A stretch of DNA of 15,102 nt from 66-474 sp050738155 (GCA_050738155.1 JBOHYW010000082.1:1-15102); one strand, 5' to 3'; counted from the stretch's first letter, positions 1 to 8,269 are shown. Numbers and translations: made by a program. Notes: generated by a model from the sequence alone, not told the origin.

Positions 1-128
1 GGCAGCACACACGACGTGAGACGACGGTCAACCATAACGCTGCGGGTTTTTACCCTAGCGGAAGATTGCTGACCTTGAACCGAATCCGTGGCATCCATTG
101 CGGACTCGTTCAGGTACGACAAATCCGC

Positions 129-2261
129 TCACCAGATCTTGACGCGCTGGTCGGGCTTCAAATAGAGCTTGGTGCCGGGTTGCACGTCGAACGCCTTGTA
201 CCAGGCGTCGAGGTTGCGCACGGTCTCGGCGCGGTAGTGCGCGGGAGCATGCACGTTGGTCTTGATCTGCTGGCGCAGCGCGGCATCGCGCATCTTCGAA
301 CGCCAGGTCTGCCCGAAGGCGAGGAAGAAACGCTGGTCGCCAGTCAGACCGTCGATCACGGGAGCGGGTTTGCCCTCGAGCGACTTGTGATACGCAAGAT
401 GCGCGATGGTGAGCCCGGAGACGTCGGCGATGTCCTCGCCCAGCGTCTGTTGGCCATTGATGTGCAGGCCTGGCAGCGGTTCGTACTGGTCGTACTGTTT
501 GGCCAGCTTCCCGGTGGCTTGCTTGAAATGTTTCGCATCAGCCGGGGTCCACCAGTCGTGCAGGCGGCCTTCGGCGTCGAACTGCGAACCCATGTTGTCG
601 AAGCTGTGGCTGATTTCGTGGCCGATCACCGCGCCGATGGAACCGTAGTTCGCGGCGGCGTCGGCTTTCGGGTTGAAGAACGGCGGCTGCAGGATTGCGG
701 CGGGGAATTGCAGCTCGTTTTCCAGCGGCAGGTTGATGGCGTTGACCAGTTGCGGCGTCATCCACCAATGGTCGCGGTTGACCGACTTGCCGAGCACGGC
801 GAGGCGCTGCCGGTAGCGGAATTCGGACACGTTGAGCGCATTGGTCAGCGGATCGTCTGCGCTGATCTCGAGGCCCTTGTCGGAGGGCCAGTGGTCGGGA
901 TAACCCACTTCGACGCGCAGGGTCTTGAGCTTGGCCCGGGCCTTTTCGCGCGTCGCCGGGGCCATCCAGGCGAGCGTGTCGAGGCGGGTGTTGAAGGCGG
1001 CGATCAGGTTGTGCACCAGTTGCTCGACTTGGGCTTTGGCCGAAGCCGGGAAATATTTTTGGACGTACAGCTTGCCGACCGCCATGCCCAGTGCGCGGCT
1101 GGTGGCATCAACCGCACGCTTGGAGCGCTCGCGTTGCTGCGGCACGCCGCTCAAGGTGTGGCTGTAGAACTGGAACGACAGATCGGCGAATTTTTTCGGC
1201 AACAGCGCGGCGTGACGATCCAGCGTGTGGAAGGTCAGCAGGTCTTTCCACGATTCCAGCGGCACGTCGGCGACCAGCTTCGACAGGCGTGTGATGGCCG
1301 CGGGTTGCCAAGCATCGATCACCTTTTGATTGGACAGGCCGGCGGCATTGAAGTAGGCCTTCCAGTCCAGGCCCCGCGCCTTGTGGTCGAAGTCGGCCAG
1401 CGTCCACAGGTTGTTGGCCTTGTGCACGTCCTGGCTCGCGATCAGGCTTTCCTGGGCTTTGGCGATTCTGGTTTCCAGGTCGAATACCCGCTTGGCGGCT
1501 GCCTTGGCGTCCTTGATGCCGGCCGCATCGAGGATCGCCGCGACATAGGCCTTGTACTTGTCGCGGTAGCCGACCATGGTCTTGTCGTTCGACAGGTAGT
1601 AGTCGCGGTTCGGCATGCTCAGACCGCCCTGCAACAAATAGGCGATGTTGTGCGAAGGGTCGGTCAGCCCCTGCGCAACGAACAGGCCGAACAAGTGGTC
1701 GGTGTGGAAGTCGGTGGCATTGACGGGGTCAACGTCCTGGCGCAGGCGGCTGCCCAGCACGCGGGCGAGATCAGTGCGCGAATGGATGCCATCGATGGCG
1801 TCGAGCTTTTGCTTGAGCGGGGCGAGGCCATGTTGTTCGATGGCCTGCGTGTCCATCCAGGCTGCATAGAAATTCGCGATCCTGCGTGCATCGCTTGCGG
1901 CTGCCGGGTTGTCCTTGGCGGCGTCCTTGATGATGTCCGCAGTGCGCTGTTCGGTCCGCTTGGACATCTCGAGAAATGCGCCGGTGCCGGCGCGGTCGGC
2001 CGGGATCTTGGCGGTCTTCAGCCACGCGCCGTTGGCGTATTCGAAAAAGTCGTCGCCCGGTTTCACCGAGTGGTCGATGTAAGCGAGGTCGATGCCCGGG
2101 TTCGGCGCGGTGCTGGCCGGAATCGGGGTGGCCTGCGCGGCGCTGCTGGCGGAGGTCAGCTCGGCGGAGGTGGCCGCGGGGGTAGACGGCGATTGCTGCG
2201 AACATGCCGCGCAGACGGCGGTGATCGCGGCGGCAAGCAGCAGGGGCGGCAAGCGTGACAT
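129..2261 (-). CDS. M13 family zinc metallopeptidase (neprilysin/PepO-like), exported, probable lipoprotein
   Basis: Encodes 710 residues, the usual size of a bacterial M13 endopeptidase, which cleaves oligopeptides in the periplasm or at the cell surface. The zinc site is complete: HEISH at residues 548-552 (H548, E549, H552) and the third ligand E609 in GEDIAD. The FPAAILQPPFF block precedes it, the substrate-binding H671 and R677 lie in VHAPAHYR, and the protein ends VKIW, as the family does. The N-terminus is a short hydrophobic export signal followed by Cys20 (VCAAC); this is an imperfect lipobox, so lipidation is likely but not certain, and a Ser/Thr/Ala-rich linker to about residue 50 fits a tethered protein. 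I start at the ATG at 2261 because GGAG lies 7 nt upstream and the signal begins there; the frame is open for 51 further codons upstream, but these have no signal character. One oddity is that the usual NAYY/NAFY substrate motif reads NAIN (507-510). It is divergent from hrpA. Confidence 0.95.
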   Translation of the reverse strand: MSRLPPLLLAAAITAVCAACSQQSPSTPAATSAELTSASSAAQATPIPASTAPNPGIDLAYIDHSVKPGDDFFEYANGAWLKTAKIPADRAGTGAFLEMSKRTEQRTADIIKDAAKDNPAAASDARRIANFYAAWMDTQAIEQHGLAPLKQKLDAIDGIHSRTDLARVLGSRLRQDVDPVNATDFHTDHLFGLFVAQGLTDPSHNIAYLLQGGLSMPNRDYYLSNDKTMVGYRDKYKAYVAAILDAAGIKDAKAAAKRVFDLETRIAKAQESLIASQDVHKANNLWTLADFDHKARGLDWKAYFNAAGLSNQKVIDAWQPAAITRLSKLVADVPLESWKDLLTFHTLDRHAALLPKKFADLSFQFYSHTLSGVPQQRERSKRAVDATSRALGMAVGKLYVQKYFPASAKAQVEQLVHNLIAAFNTRLDTLAWMAPATREKARAKLKTLRVEVGYPDHWPSDKGLEISADDPLTNALNVSEFRYRQRLAVLGKSVNRDHWWMTPQLVNAINLPLENELQFPAAILQPPFFNPKADAAANYGSIGAVIGHEISHSFDNMGSQFDAEGRLHDWWTPADAKHFKQATGKLAKQYDQYEPLPGLHINGQQTLGEDIADVSGLTIAHLAYHKSLEGKPAPVIDGLTGDQRFFLAFGQTWRSKMRDAALRQQIKTNVHAPAHYRAETVRNLDAWYKAFDVQPGTKLYLKPDQRVKIW

Positions 2262-2365
2262 GGACGGACTCCAGGGTGGAAAGTCGCCAATGATGCACCT
2301 GTCGCGGGCAACTTGCAGATGTGCCGAGAGCACACCGACAATTGGCAACGGTCGTCCTACAGGGT

Positions 2366-2504
2366 GTTGAAACACTCTGTTGGTGCGGGCCATGGATGGC
2401 CCGCCGAGAATCAATCACTGTCAAGTGCTTGATTCGGCGAAGCCGAGTACGGACAGGTGCCGGACTCGGCGCGTTGAAAAAGTGCAGGAAAGCACTTTTT
2501 CAAC
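2366..2504. repeat. Mosaic multi-hairpin intergenic repeat
   Basis: This stretch of about 139 bp in the M13/hrpA divergent region is bounded by GTTGAAA (2366-2372) and its inverse TTTCAAC (2498-2504). Inside are successive palindromes: GTGTT-GA-AACAC (2364-2375), GCGGGCCA-TGGA-TGGCCCGC (2385-2404), GCCGAGT...ACTCGGC (2442-2448 with 2464-2470), and a 14-bp stem at 2472-2505. Such chains of stems with terminal inverted repeats look like a dispersed, non-coding, REP/MITE-like element. Its copy number cannot be judged from this window. Confidence 0.6.
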
Positions 2505-2505
2505 G
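2472..2505. promoter_or_regulatory. Perfect 14-bp inverted repeat just upstream of hrpA
   Basis: The arm CGTTGAAAAAGTGC (2472-2485) is exactly complementary to 2492-2505, with a 6-nt loop AGGAAA. The A5/T5 tracts in the arms give it the look of a bidirectional terminator or attenuator. It ends 23 nt before the hrpA ATG and so would lie in the hrpA leader if transcription starts upstream of it. It also forms the right end of the larger hairpin array. No clear -35/-10 pair was found nearby. Confidence 0.55.
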
Positions 2506-2528
2506 ATCTGCCAATACCATTGGCGGCG

Positions 2529-5500
2529 ATGAATCAGAAGCCGCAACACCAGGACAGGCGCGCCCCGGCGTTGCGTGATTTGCGACGTCGCATCGACGGC
2601 GTCTCGAGCCGCGACGCGGGGCGATTGCGTGCGCGCCTCGGCAGGCTGGAGCGCAAGCCATCCGCCGATGCATTGCAAGCGCTGGCCGACGACATCGCGG
2701 CGTCGGCTGCGCGACGCGAAGCCCGCGCGGCGGCGGTGCCGCCGATCAGTCTCGATGAATCGCTGCCGATCACGCGGCGCGCGGACGAGATCGTCGAACT
2801 GATACGCAGGCATCAAGTGCTGGTGATCGCGGGCGAAACCGGGTCCGGCAAGACCACCCAATTGCCGAAGTTGTGTCTCGCCGCCGGGCGTGGCGTCGCC
2901 GGGATGATCGGTTGCACCCAACCGCGGCGGCTGGCGGCGCGTGCGATGGCGCGACGGGTGGCCTCCGAACTCGGCGGCGAAGGCAATGATCAAACGGGCG
3001 GCGTGGTCGGCTTCGAGGTACGTTTCGCCAAACAGCTCGGCGACAACACCCTGGTCAAGTTCATGACCGACGGCATCCTGCTGGCCGAGATGGCGCATGA
3101 CCGCTGGCTGGCCGACTACGACACCATCATCGTCGACGAAGCGCACGAGCGCAGCCTCAACATCGATTTCCTGCTCGGTTACCTCAAGCAATTGCTGCGC
3201 CGTCGGCGCGACCTGAAGCTGATCGTCACCTCGGCGACCATCGACACCGCGCGCTTCGCCGAACATTTCGACAATGCCCCGGTGGTGACGGTGGAAGGCC
3301 GCGCGTTTTCGGTCGAAATCCGTTACCAGCCGCCGGAACGCGAGACCTCGCTGACAGACCGCATCGCCACGGCGCTGGACGACATCACTCGCGAGGACCC
3401 ACGCGGCGACGTGCTGGTGTTCCTGCCGGGCGAGCGCGAAATCCGTGATGCGCACCTGATATTGAATCGACGGCAATATCGCCACACCGAGGTGCTGCCG
3501 TTGTATGCGCGGCTGTCGGTGAAGGAGCAGGATCGCGTGTTCAAACCGGGTCCCGCGCGCCGCATCGTGCTGGCCACCAATGTTGCCGAAACATCGTTGA
3601 CGGTGCCGCGGATCCGCTGGGTGGTCGATGCGGGCGACGCGCGGGTCAAGCGCTACTCGCGTCGCAGCCGGATCGAGCGGTTGCACATCGAAGCGGTGTC
3701 GCAGGCCGCGGCCAATCAGCGTGCGGGGCGTTGCGGACGCGTGGGGCCCGGTATCTGCGTGCGGCTTTATGACGAGGCCGATTTCGCTGCGCGTCCCTTG
3801 TACTCCGATCCGGAAATCCTGCGCAGCGCGCTGGCGGACGTGATCCTGCGGATGCTCGATCTTGGGCTGGGCGACGTGGATGCGTTCCCTTTCCTCGATC
3901 CGCCCGATCCGCGTGCCGTCAATGATGGTTGGCGGACGTTGGCCGAAATAGGCGCTATTGAACCAGGTGCGGTGGACGACGCGCGGCGGTTGACGCCGCT
4001 TGGCAAGCAACTCGCGCGGATTCCCATCGACGCACAGTTGGCGCGCATGCTGGTCGAAGCACAACAACGCGGCGTGCTGCGCGAAGTATTGCCGATCGTC
4101 GCGTTCCTCGGCGTGCAGGACCCGCGCGAACGCCCGCCCGACAAGCAGCAGCAGGCGGATGCCGCACACCGCGAATTTGCCGATCCGCAGTCGGACTTCC
4201 TGGGCGTGCTGAATTTGTGGAATGCGTATCGCGACGCGCACGACGACCTCTCGCAGTCGAAACTGCGTGACTGGTGCGGCAAGCACTTCGTGTCGTTCAT
4301 GCGCATGCGCGAGTGGGGTGCACTGCATCGGCAGTTGTTGCTGGAAGTCGGGACCCGGGACTCGGGACTCGGGACTCGATCAAGGCAAAGGGGTGAGGAT
4401 CCTTCAGACCAGAAGCGCCGACAACCTGCGGATGCTCGGAACACCAACAGGCTGACTAGGGAGGCGGTTGCGAGTCCCGAGTCCCGAGTCCCGAGTCCCG
4501 AGCGGTACCAACCCATCCATCTCGCCTTGCTCGCCGGCCTGCCGACCAACGTCGCGCGCAAGGACGAGCAAGGCGTTTTCCGCGGTCCGCGTGAGCGCAA
4601 GTTCAAGGTGTTCCCGGGGTCGGCGCTGGCGAAAAAGCCACCGCAATGGCTACTGGTCGCGCAGGTACTCGACCTCGGCGGCAAGGTCTGGGGCATGCAA
4701 TGCGCGCGTGTCGAACCGGAATGGATCGAGCGCCAGGCTGCGCATCTGTTGCGGAGAACCTGCAGCGATCCGCACTGGTCGCGGCAGCGTGGCGCGGTGC
4801 AGGCGTACGAGCAAGTGTCGCTGTACGGGTTGGTGCTGACCGAGCGGCGTACGGTCACCTTTGCGAAACAGGACCCGGCACTGGCGCATGCGATTTTCCT
4901 GAGCGAAGCGCTGGCGCGTTGTGAAGTCGACTGCCATGCCGATTTCGTGCACGCCAATGCGCAGGTGTTGGATGAAGCGCGTGAACTCGAAGCCCAGCAG
5001 CGTCGTGAAGGATTGCTGAAATCCGACCAGGATCTCGCGGCGTTTTTTGCCGGCAAGTTGCCGGAATCCATCAGCTCGTCGCGCGCGCTGGATGCCTGGT
5101 ATCGGCGTGCGTCCGCCGCCGAGCGCGCGGCGTTGCGCTGGTCGCGGGCAGATGTATTGGAGGCCGATGCGGGGCACGGTTCCGATGCATTTCCCGATGC
5201 GCTGGAAGTCGGCAACCAGAGGCTGCCGCTTGAATATCGCTTCGTGCCGGGGGACGCCGCGGACGGCGTCACCTTGAGGGTGCCATTGGCATTGTTGAAT
5301 GCCGTTCCCGCCGCGCGTTGCGAATGGCTGGTGCCGGGCCTCATCGCCGACAAGGTGGCCGCGCTGATCCGTGGTTTGCCCAAGGCATTGCGGCGCAATT
5401 TCGTGCCGGCACCGGATTTTGCGCGCGCGTTCGTTGAAGCCGAGTCGCCGCGGGACGAACCGCTGGCGCAGGCGCTTGCGGTGTTTCTGCATCGCGTGAC

Positions 5501-6533
5501 CGGTGTCGAAATCACGCACCCGGCGTTCGCCGCCGTCGAGATACCCGCGCACCTCGACATGCGTTTCGATGTCCGCGACGAGCACGACAAATCGCTGGCA
5601 CAGGGCCGCGATCTGGAGGCACTGCGGGAACGTCATGCAGCGCGTGCGCGCGCGGCATTTTCCCGCGCGGCCGGCAGCGTGGTCGCCCGCGAAGCAGTGC
5701 GTGACTGGGAGTTCGATGTGATCGCGCGCGCGACGGCGTTGCGCGATGGCACGCCCGCGTATCCCGCATTGGTCGATCTGGGCGCGGCGGTGGCGCTGCA
5801 GGTGTTCGAAACCAGGGACGAAGCCGTCGTGGCGCATCGTGCGGGCGTCGAACGCCTGTTGCGATTGTCACTGGATGGCGACTTCAAGCGCGCGTGCAAG
5901 CAACTGCCGCTGAAGCCGAAACTCACGCTGGCATTCGCGCCGCATGGCCGTGCCGACGAGTTGCGTGATGACATCGTCGAGGGCGCTTTTGCTGACATGC
6001 TCGCCGAGCATGACCTCGGTGTGCATGACCGCGCGGCGTGGGGAGTCTTGCGTGACGCCGTATCGCGCGGACTGTTCGGCACGGCAATGGAACGCCTGAA
6101 GCTGGCCGAACCGGTCCTTGCCGTGTTGGCCGAATTGCAGCCCTGGCTGAAACCTGCAATCAAGGGCCACGCGCCTGCCAGTTACGCCGATCTGCGGGAG
6201 CAGCTCGACATGCTGTTGGCGCCGGGCTTCCTGCGCGAATTGCCGCGCTCGCGGCTTGCACACCTGCCGCGCTACATCAAGGCCATGCGCCTGCGCGCGG
6301 AAAAACTGCGCAGCGACCCTGCCCGCGACCATTCGCGCATGCAGCAGGTGCTGCCGTATTGGCGCAAGGTCCTGGAAGCGCGCGTGACGGGTGAATCATC
6401 CGGGGCTTTCGACGCGCTGCGCTGGCTGGTCGAGGAATGGCGCGTGTCGGTGTTCGCGCAGGAACTCAAAACCGCCGAACCGGTGTCGGGCAAGCGCATG
6501 GCGCAGGCGCTGCGCCTGCTCGAACAGCGCTGA
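2529..6533 (+). CDS. hrpA: ATP-dependent RNA helicase HrpA (DEAH box) with in-frame repeat insertion
   Basis: Encodes 1334 residues (E. coli HrpA is about 1300). Motifs occur in order: Walker A GETGSGKT at 102-109, DEAH at 203-206, SAT at 235-237, NVAETSLTVPR near 351-361, and QRAGRCGR at 397-404. The winged-helix/ratchet region follows, then an OB-fold-like segment (about 660-735, with FPGSALAKKPPQW) and a long C-terminal DUF3418-type region to the end. The family unwinds RNA using ATP in the cytoplasm and has been linked to mRNA processing and rescue of stalled ribosomes. Residues 608-658 have no counterpart in the HrpA I recall: they are translated from a heptad inverted repeat and its spacer, listed separately, without a stop or frameshift. 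The ATG at 2529 was chosen; an in-frame TTG at 2520 is an alternative, and neither has a strong ribosome-binding site. The gene is transcribed away from the M13 gene. Confidence 0.96.
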   Translation: MNQKPQHQDRRAPALRDLRRRIDGVSSRDAGRLRARLGRLERKPSADALQALADDIAASAARREARAAAVPPISLDESLPITRRADEIVELIRRHQVLVIAGETGSGKTTQLPKLCLAAGRGVAGMIGCTQPRRLAARAMARRVASELGGEGNDQTGGVVGFEVRFAKQLGDNTLVKFMTDGILLAEMAHDRWLADYDTIIVDEAHERSLNIDFLLGYLKQLLRRRRDLKLIVTSATIDTARFAEHFDNAPVVTVEGRAFSVEIRYQPPERETSLTDRIATALDDITREDPRGDVLVFLPGEREIRDAHLILNRRQYRHTEVLPLYARLSVKEQDRVFKPGPARRIVLATNVAETSLTVPRIRWVVDAGDARVKRYSRRSRIERLHIEAVSQAAANQRAGRCGRVGPGICVRLYDEADFAARPLYSDPEILRSALADVILRMLDLGLGDVDAFPFLDPPDPRAVNDGWRTLAEIGAIEPGAVDDARRLTPLGKQLARIPIDAQLARMLVEAQQRGVLREVLPIVAFLGVQDPRERPPDKQQQADAAHREFADPQSDFLGVLNLWNAYRDAHDDLSQSKLRDWCGKHFVSFMRMREWGALHRQLLLEVGTRDSGLGTRSRQRGEDPSDQKRRQPADARNTNRLTREAVASPESRVPSPERYQPIHLALLAGLPTNVARKDEQGVFRGPRERKFKVFPGSALAKKPPQWLLVAQVLDLGGKVWGMQCARVEPEWIERQAAHLLRRTCSDPHWSRQRGAVQAYEQVSLYGLVLTERRTVTFAKQDPALAHAIFLSEALARCEVDCHADFVHANAQVLDEARELEAQQRREGLLKSDQDLAAFFAGKLPESISSSRALDAWYRRASAAERAALRWSRADVLEADAGHGSDAFPDALEVGNQRLPLEYRFVPGDAADGVTLRVPLALLNAVPAARCEWLVPGLIADKVAALIRGLPKALRRNFVPAPDFARAFVEAESPRDEPLAQALAVFLHRVTGVEITHPAFAAVEIPAHLDMRFDVRDEHDKSLAQGRDLEALRERHAARARAAFSRAAGSVVAREAVRDWEFDVIARATALRDGTPAYPALVDLGAAVALQVFETRDEAVVAHRAGVERLLRLSLDGDFKRACKQLPLKPKLTLAFAPHGRADELRDDIVEGAFADMLAEHDLGVHDRAAWGVLRDAVSRGLFGTAMERLKLAEPVLAVLAELQPWLKPAIKGHAPASYADLREQLDMLLAPGFLRELPRSRLAHLPRYIKAMRLRAEKLRSDPARDHSRMQQVLPYWRKVLEARVTGESSGAFDALRWLVEEWRVSVFAQELKTAEPVSGKRMAQALRLLEQR
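4350..4502. repeat. Heptad inverted-repeat element inserted in frame in hrpA
   Basis: Four heptads on the left (GGGACCC then three GGGACTC, 4350-4377) face four GAGTCCC heptads on the right (4472-4499). The 22 bases at 4357-4378 are perfectly complementary to 4471-4492. The 92-bp spacer between them is unremarkable. The span of about 153 bp equals 51 codons and stays open in the hrpA frame, adding GTRDSGLGTR on one side and SPESRVPSPE on the other. Tandem heptads of this type facing each other are, to my knowledge, a dispersed element of Xanthomonadaceae-like genomes, normally between genes. Exact insertion boundaries are unknown. Confidence 0.85.
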
Positions 6534-6544
6534 TGTGTATTCAT

Positions 6545-6567
6545 ATGCTTCAGGACGGATGAAGCAT
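6545..6567 (+). terminator. Possible hrpA terminator hairpin
   Basis: ATGCTTCA (6545-6552) and TGAAGCAT (6560-6567) form a perfect 8-bp stem with a 7-nt loop, 11 nt after the hrpA stop codon. There is only a short T-run (TTT) after it, so it may be a weak terminator or a 3'-end-protecting stem. The rest of the gap to 6794 shows no convincing promoter. Confidence 0.4.
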
Positions 6568-6794
6568 GCTTTGCCGGATTGCGAGCGATTCGGAAACCAT
6601 TCACCTTGCGGGGCGCTGGTTCGATGCGGGTTCATCGCCATGAGTCATCATCGAAACCGATGGGGACGCGCGCGGCGATCGTCGACGTGTCCCGGTCGAG
6701 ATGCTCGTGCGAGGCGCGGAATGATGTATCCGCAAACGTGCGGCACCAGCAACGCATCGCGTTCAATCCAGGACCACAGACAAGGAGTCACCCC

Positions 6795-7184
6795 ATGAAA
6801 ACCCGTATCGCAGCAGCCATCGCATCCCTGTTCGTAGCTTCGCTTGGCACCGCCGCATTCGCGCAGCAGACGACGCCACAGCAAACGCCGCCGCCCGCGA
6901 ACTCGGCGTACATGAACAACAGCGGGCACTCGAGCAACAACATGATGTCGAGCAGCCAGGTCGAGCAGAAGATCAAGCGCGCTCTGTCGTCGCACGGCGT
7001 AACCGCCACCCATGTGAACGTCCAGTTCAACGACGGCACGGCCACGCTCAGTGGAACCGTCTTCACCAAACAGGATATCGCCAAGGCCAAGAGCGCCGCG
7101 ATGCAGGTGCATGGCGTCAAACATGTCGACACCTCGGGTCTGCAAGCGCGCACGACCAGCCAAGGCCACCAAGGCCAGGGCTGA
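6795..7184 (+). CDS. Exported BON-domain protein
   Basis: A 129-residue protein with a clear Sec signal (MKTR, hydrophobic stretch, cleavage predicted after AFA at residue 23), then a Gln/Pro/Asn/Ser-rich low-complexity linker (about 24-56) with little predicted structure. A single BON domain follows (about 57-118: VEQKIKRAL...VNVQFNDGTATLSGTV...AKSAAMQVHGVKHVDTSGL). BON domains are small alpha/beta modules found in periplasmic and outer-membrane proteins such as OsmY and are thought to bind phospholipid or envelope surfaces. The start is firm because AAGGAG lies 7 nt before the ATG; the frame is open further upstream but that part lacks export character. It is monocistronic by position: 261 bp after hrpA, and convergent with nadC. 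It has one BON domain whereas OsmY has two. Its specific role is unknown. Confidence 0.9.
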   Translation: MKTRIAAAIASLFVASLGTAAFAQQTTPQQTPPPANSAYMNNSGHSSNNMMSSSQVEQKIKRALSSHGVTATHVNVQFNDGTATLSGTVFTKQDIAKAKSAAMQVHGVKHVDTSGLQARTTSQGHQGQG

Positions 7185-7312
7185 GCAATCCGGTCGCGCG
7201 GCAATGCCTGTCCATGTCGAAGGGGCGCGCTCCTGCGCGAGTCGGCGGGGAGCGTGCCATGGTCGCTGTGACTCGGCTATTCAAACAGCGCTCTTGCTGA
7301 GCTGACGGGCAG

Positions 7313-7366
7313 GGCGGAATTGGCGCCCCCGCTTCCGCCACATGCCACGGGTCCAGTTCGGCGGAA
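7313..7366. repeat. Three alternating complementary arms between bon and nadC
   Basis: GGCGGAA (7313-7319), TTCCGCC (7333-7339) and GGCGGAA (7360-7366) are spaced so that the middle arm can pair with either flank, giving two mutually exclusive stems. The site lies between the convergent BON gene and nadC and may act in transcription termination from either side. No T-run follows either stem. The rest of 7185-7411 shows nothing else I can name. Confidence 0.35.
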
Positions 7367-7411
7367 ACCACTGCGCGCGTTCGGCCCTACTTGCCGTGGA
7401 GCGCGCGGCCG

Positions 7412-8269
7412 TCAGCGTTCGAAGCGCATCGAAAGATCGATCGCGCGCACGTGCTTGGTCAGCGCGCCGATGGAAATGAAATCGACGCCGGTTTCGGCGA
7501 TGGCGCGCACGCGTTCGAGATTCACACTGCCGGAGACTTCCAGCGGCATGCGCCCGCTGGCGATCGCGACGGCTTCGCGCAGCATTTCATCGCTGAATTC
7601 GTCGAGCAGCACGCGATCAGCCTTGGCGGTGATGGCGTCGCGCAATTCATCCAGCGATTCCACCTCGCACTCGAGCAGCACCTCGGGGTGCGCGGCGCGC
7701 GCCGCGCGGATGGCGTTGGCGATGCCGCCTGCGGCCGACACGTGGTTTTCCTTGATCAGGATGGCGTCGAACAGGCCGATGCGATGGTTGTGGCCGCCGC
7801 CGCAGCGGACCGCGTATTTCTGTGCGAGGCGCAGGCCGGGGATGGTCTTGCGGGTGTCGAGGATCCTGGTGCGGGTGCCGGCGACAGCGTCGACGTAGCT
7901 GCGCGTCACGCTGGCGGTGCCGGACAGCGTCTGCAGGAAATTGAGCGCGTTGCGTTCCCCCGCGACCAGTGCACGTGCATCGCCTTCGAGATGGCAGAGT
8001 TCGGTGCCAGGTGTGACGCGATCGCCGTCGGCGCAGTGCCATTCGATGCGAACGGCGGGGTCGAGTTGCCGGAAACATTCTTCCGCCCATGGACTGCCCG
8101 CGAGTACGGCGTGCTCGCGGCAGACAATGCGTGCACGGGCGCGCGTGTCGGGTGCGATCAGGGCTGCGGTGACGTCGCCCGTTCCGACGTCTTCGGCGAG
8201 CGCGCGCGCAACGTCGGCGCGGATACTGGCAGCGAGCGGCGGGGTGGGCCGCGTTGCGGCGCCGCTCAT
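7412..8269 (-). CDS. nadC: Nicotinate-nucleotide pyrophosphorylase (quinolinate phosphoribosyltransferase)
   Basis: A 285-residue, full-length NadC. It converts quinolinate and PRPP to nicotinate mononucleotide, CO2 and pyrophosphate in de novo NAD synthesis in the cytoplasm. Signature blocks are all present: ERNALNF (105-111), RILDTRKTIPGLR (135-147), the phosphate/quinolinate-binding GGGHNHR (157-163), LIKENH (171-176), E200/E202, D223, SGS (246-248) and the C-terminal GVDFISIGALTKH. The ATG overlaps the stop of the upstream DUF1631 gene as ATGA (8266-8269), so the two are almost certainly co-transcribed and translationally coupled. It is the last gene of that minus-strand unit, converging on the BON gene. 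No key residue appears to be missing. Confidence 0.97.
   Translation of the reverse strand: MSGAATRPTPPLAASIRADVARALAEDVGTGDVTAALIAPDTRARARIVCREHAVLAGSPWAEECFRQLDPAVRIEWHCADGDRVTPGTELCHLEGDARALVAGERNALNFLQTLSGTASVTRSYVDAVAGTRTRILDTRKTIPGLRLAQKYAVRCGGGHNHRIGLFDAILIKENHVSAAGGIANAIRAARAAHPEVLLECEVESLDELRDAITAKADRVLLDEFSDEMLREAVAIASGRMPLEVSGSVNLERVRAIAETGVDFISIGALTKHVRAIDLSMRFER

Noticed and set aside
38..60. A weak hairpin (CGCT...GGG-TTTTTA-CCC...AGCG) past the 3' end of the M13 gene, considered as a terminator
   Set aside because: The stem is short and mismatched, and it lies about 70 bp beyond the stop with no T-run in the right place for the minus-strand gene.
66..2258. A 730-codon open frame on the plus strand opposite the M13 peptidase
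   Set aside because: It is a long antisense frame in high-GC DNA. The minus strand encodes an intact, motif-complete peptidase, and the plus-strand translation is Val/Arg/Gly-rich with no recognisable domain.
4350..4502. Heptad repeats considered as a CRISPR-like array
   Set aside because: Units are 7 bp in direct tandem without unique spacers, in two facing blocks. There are no cas genes.
2421..5837. Long minus-strand open frames (635, 607 and 395 codons) opposite hrpA
   Set aside because: They mirror the codon pattern of hrpA, which is clearly coding; their translations are Arg/Ser/Ala-rich with no family similarity.
6640..6798. A possible 52-residue Arg-rich leader peptide whose stop overlaps the BON gene start as ATGA
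   Set aside because: It has no good ribosome-binding site and a random-looking composition, and the frame runs open back into hrpA. The overlap is probably chance.
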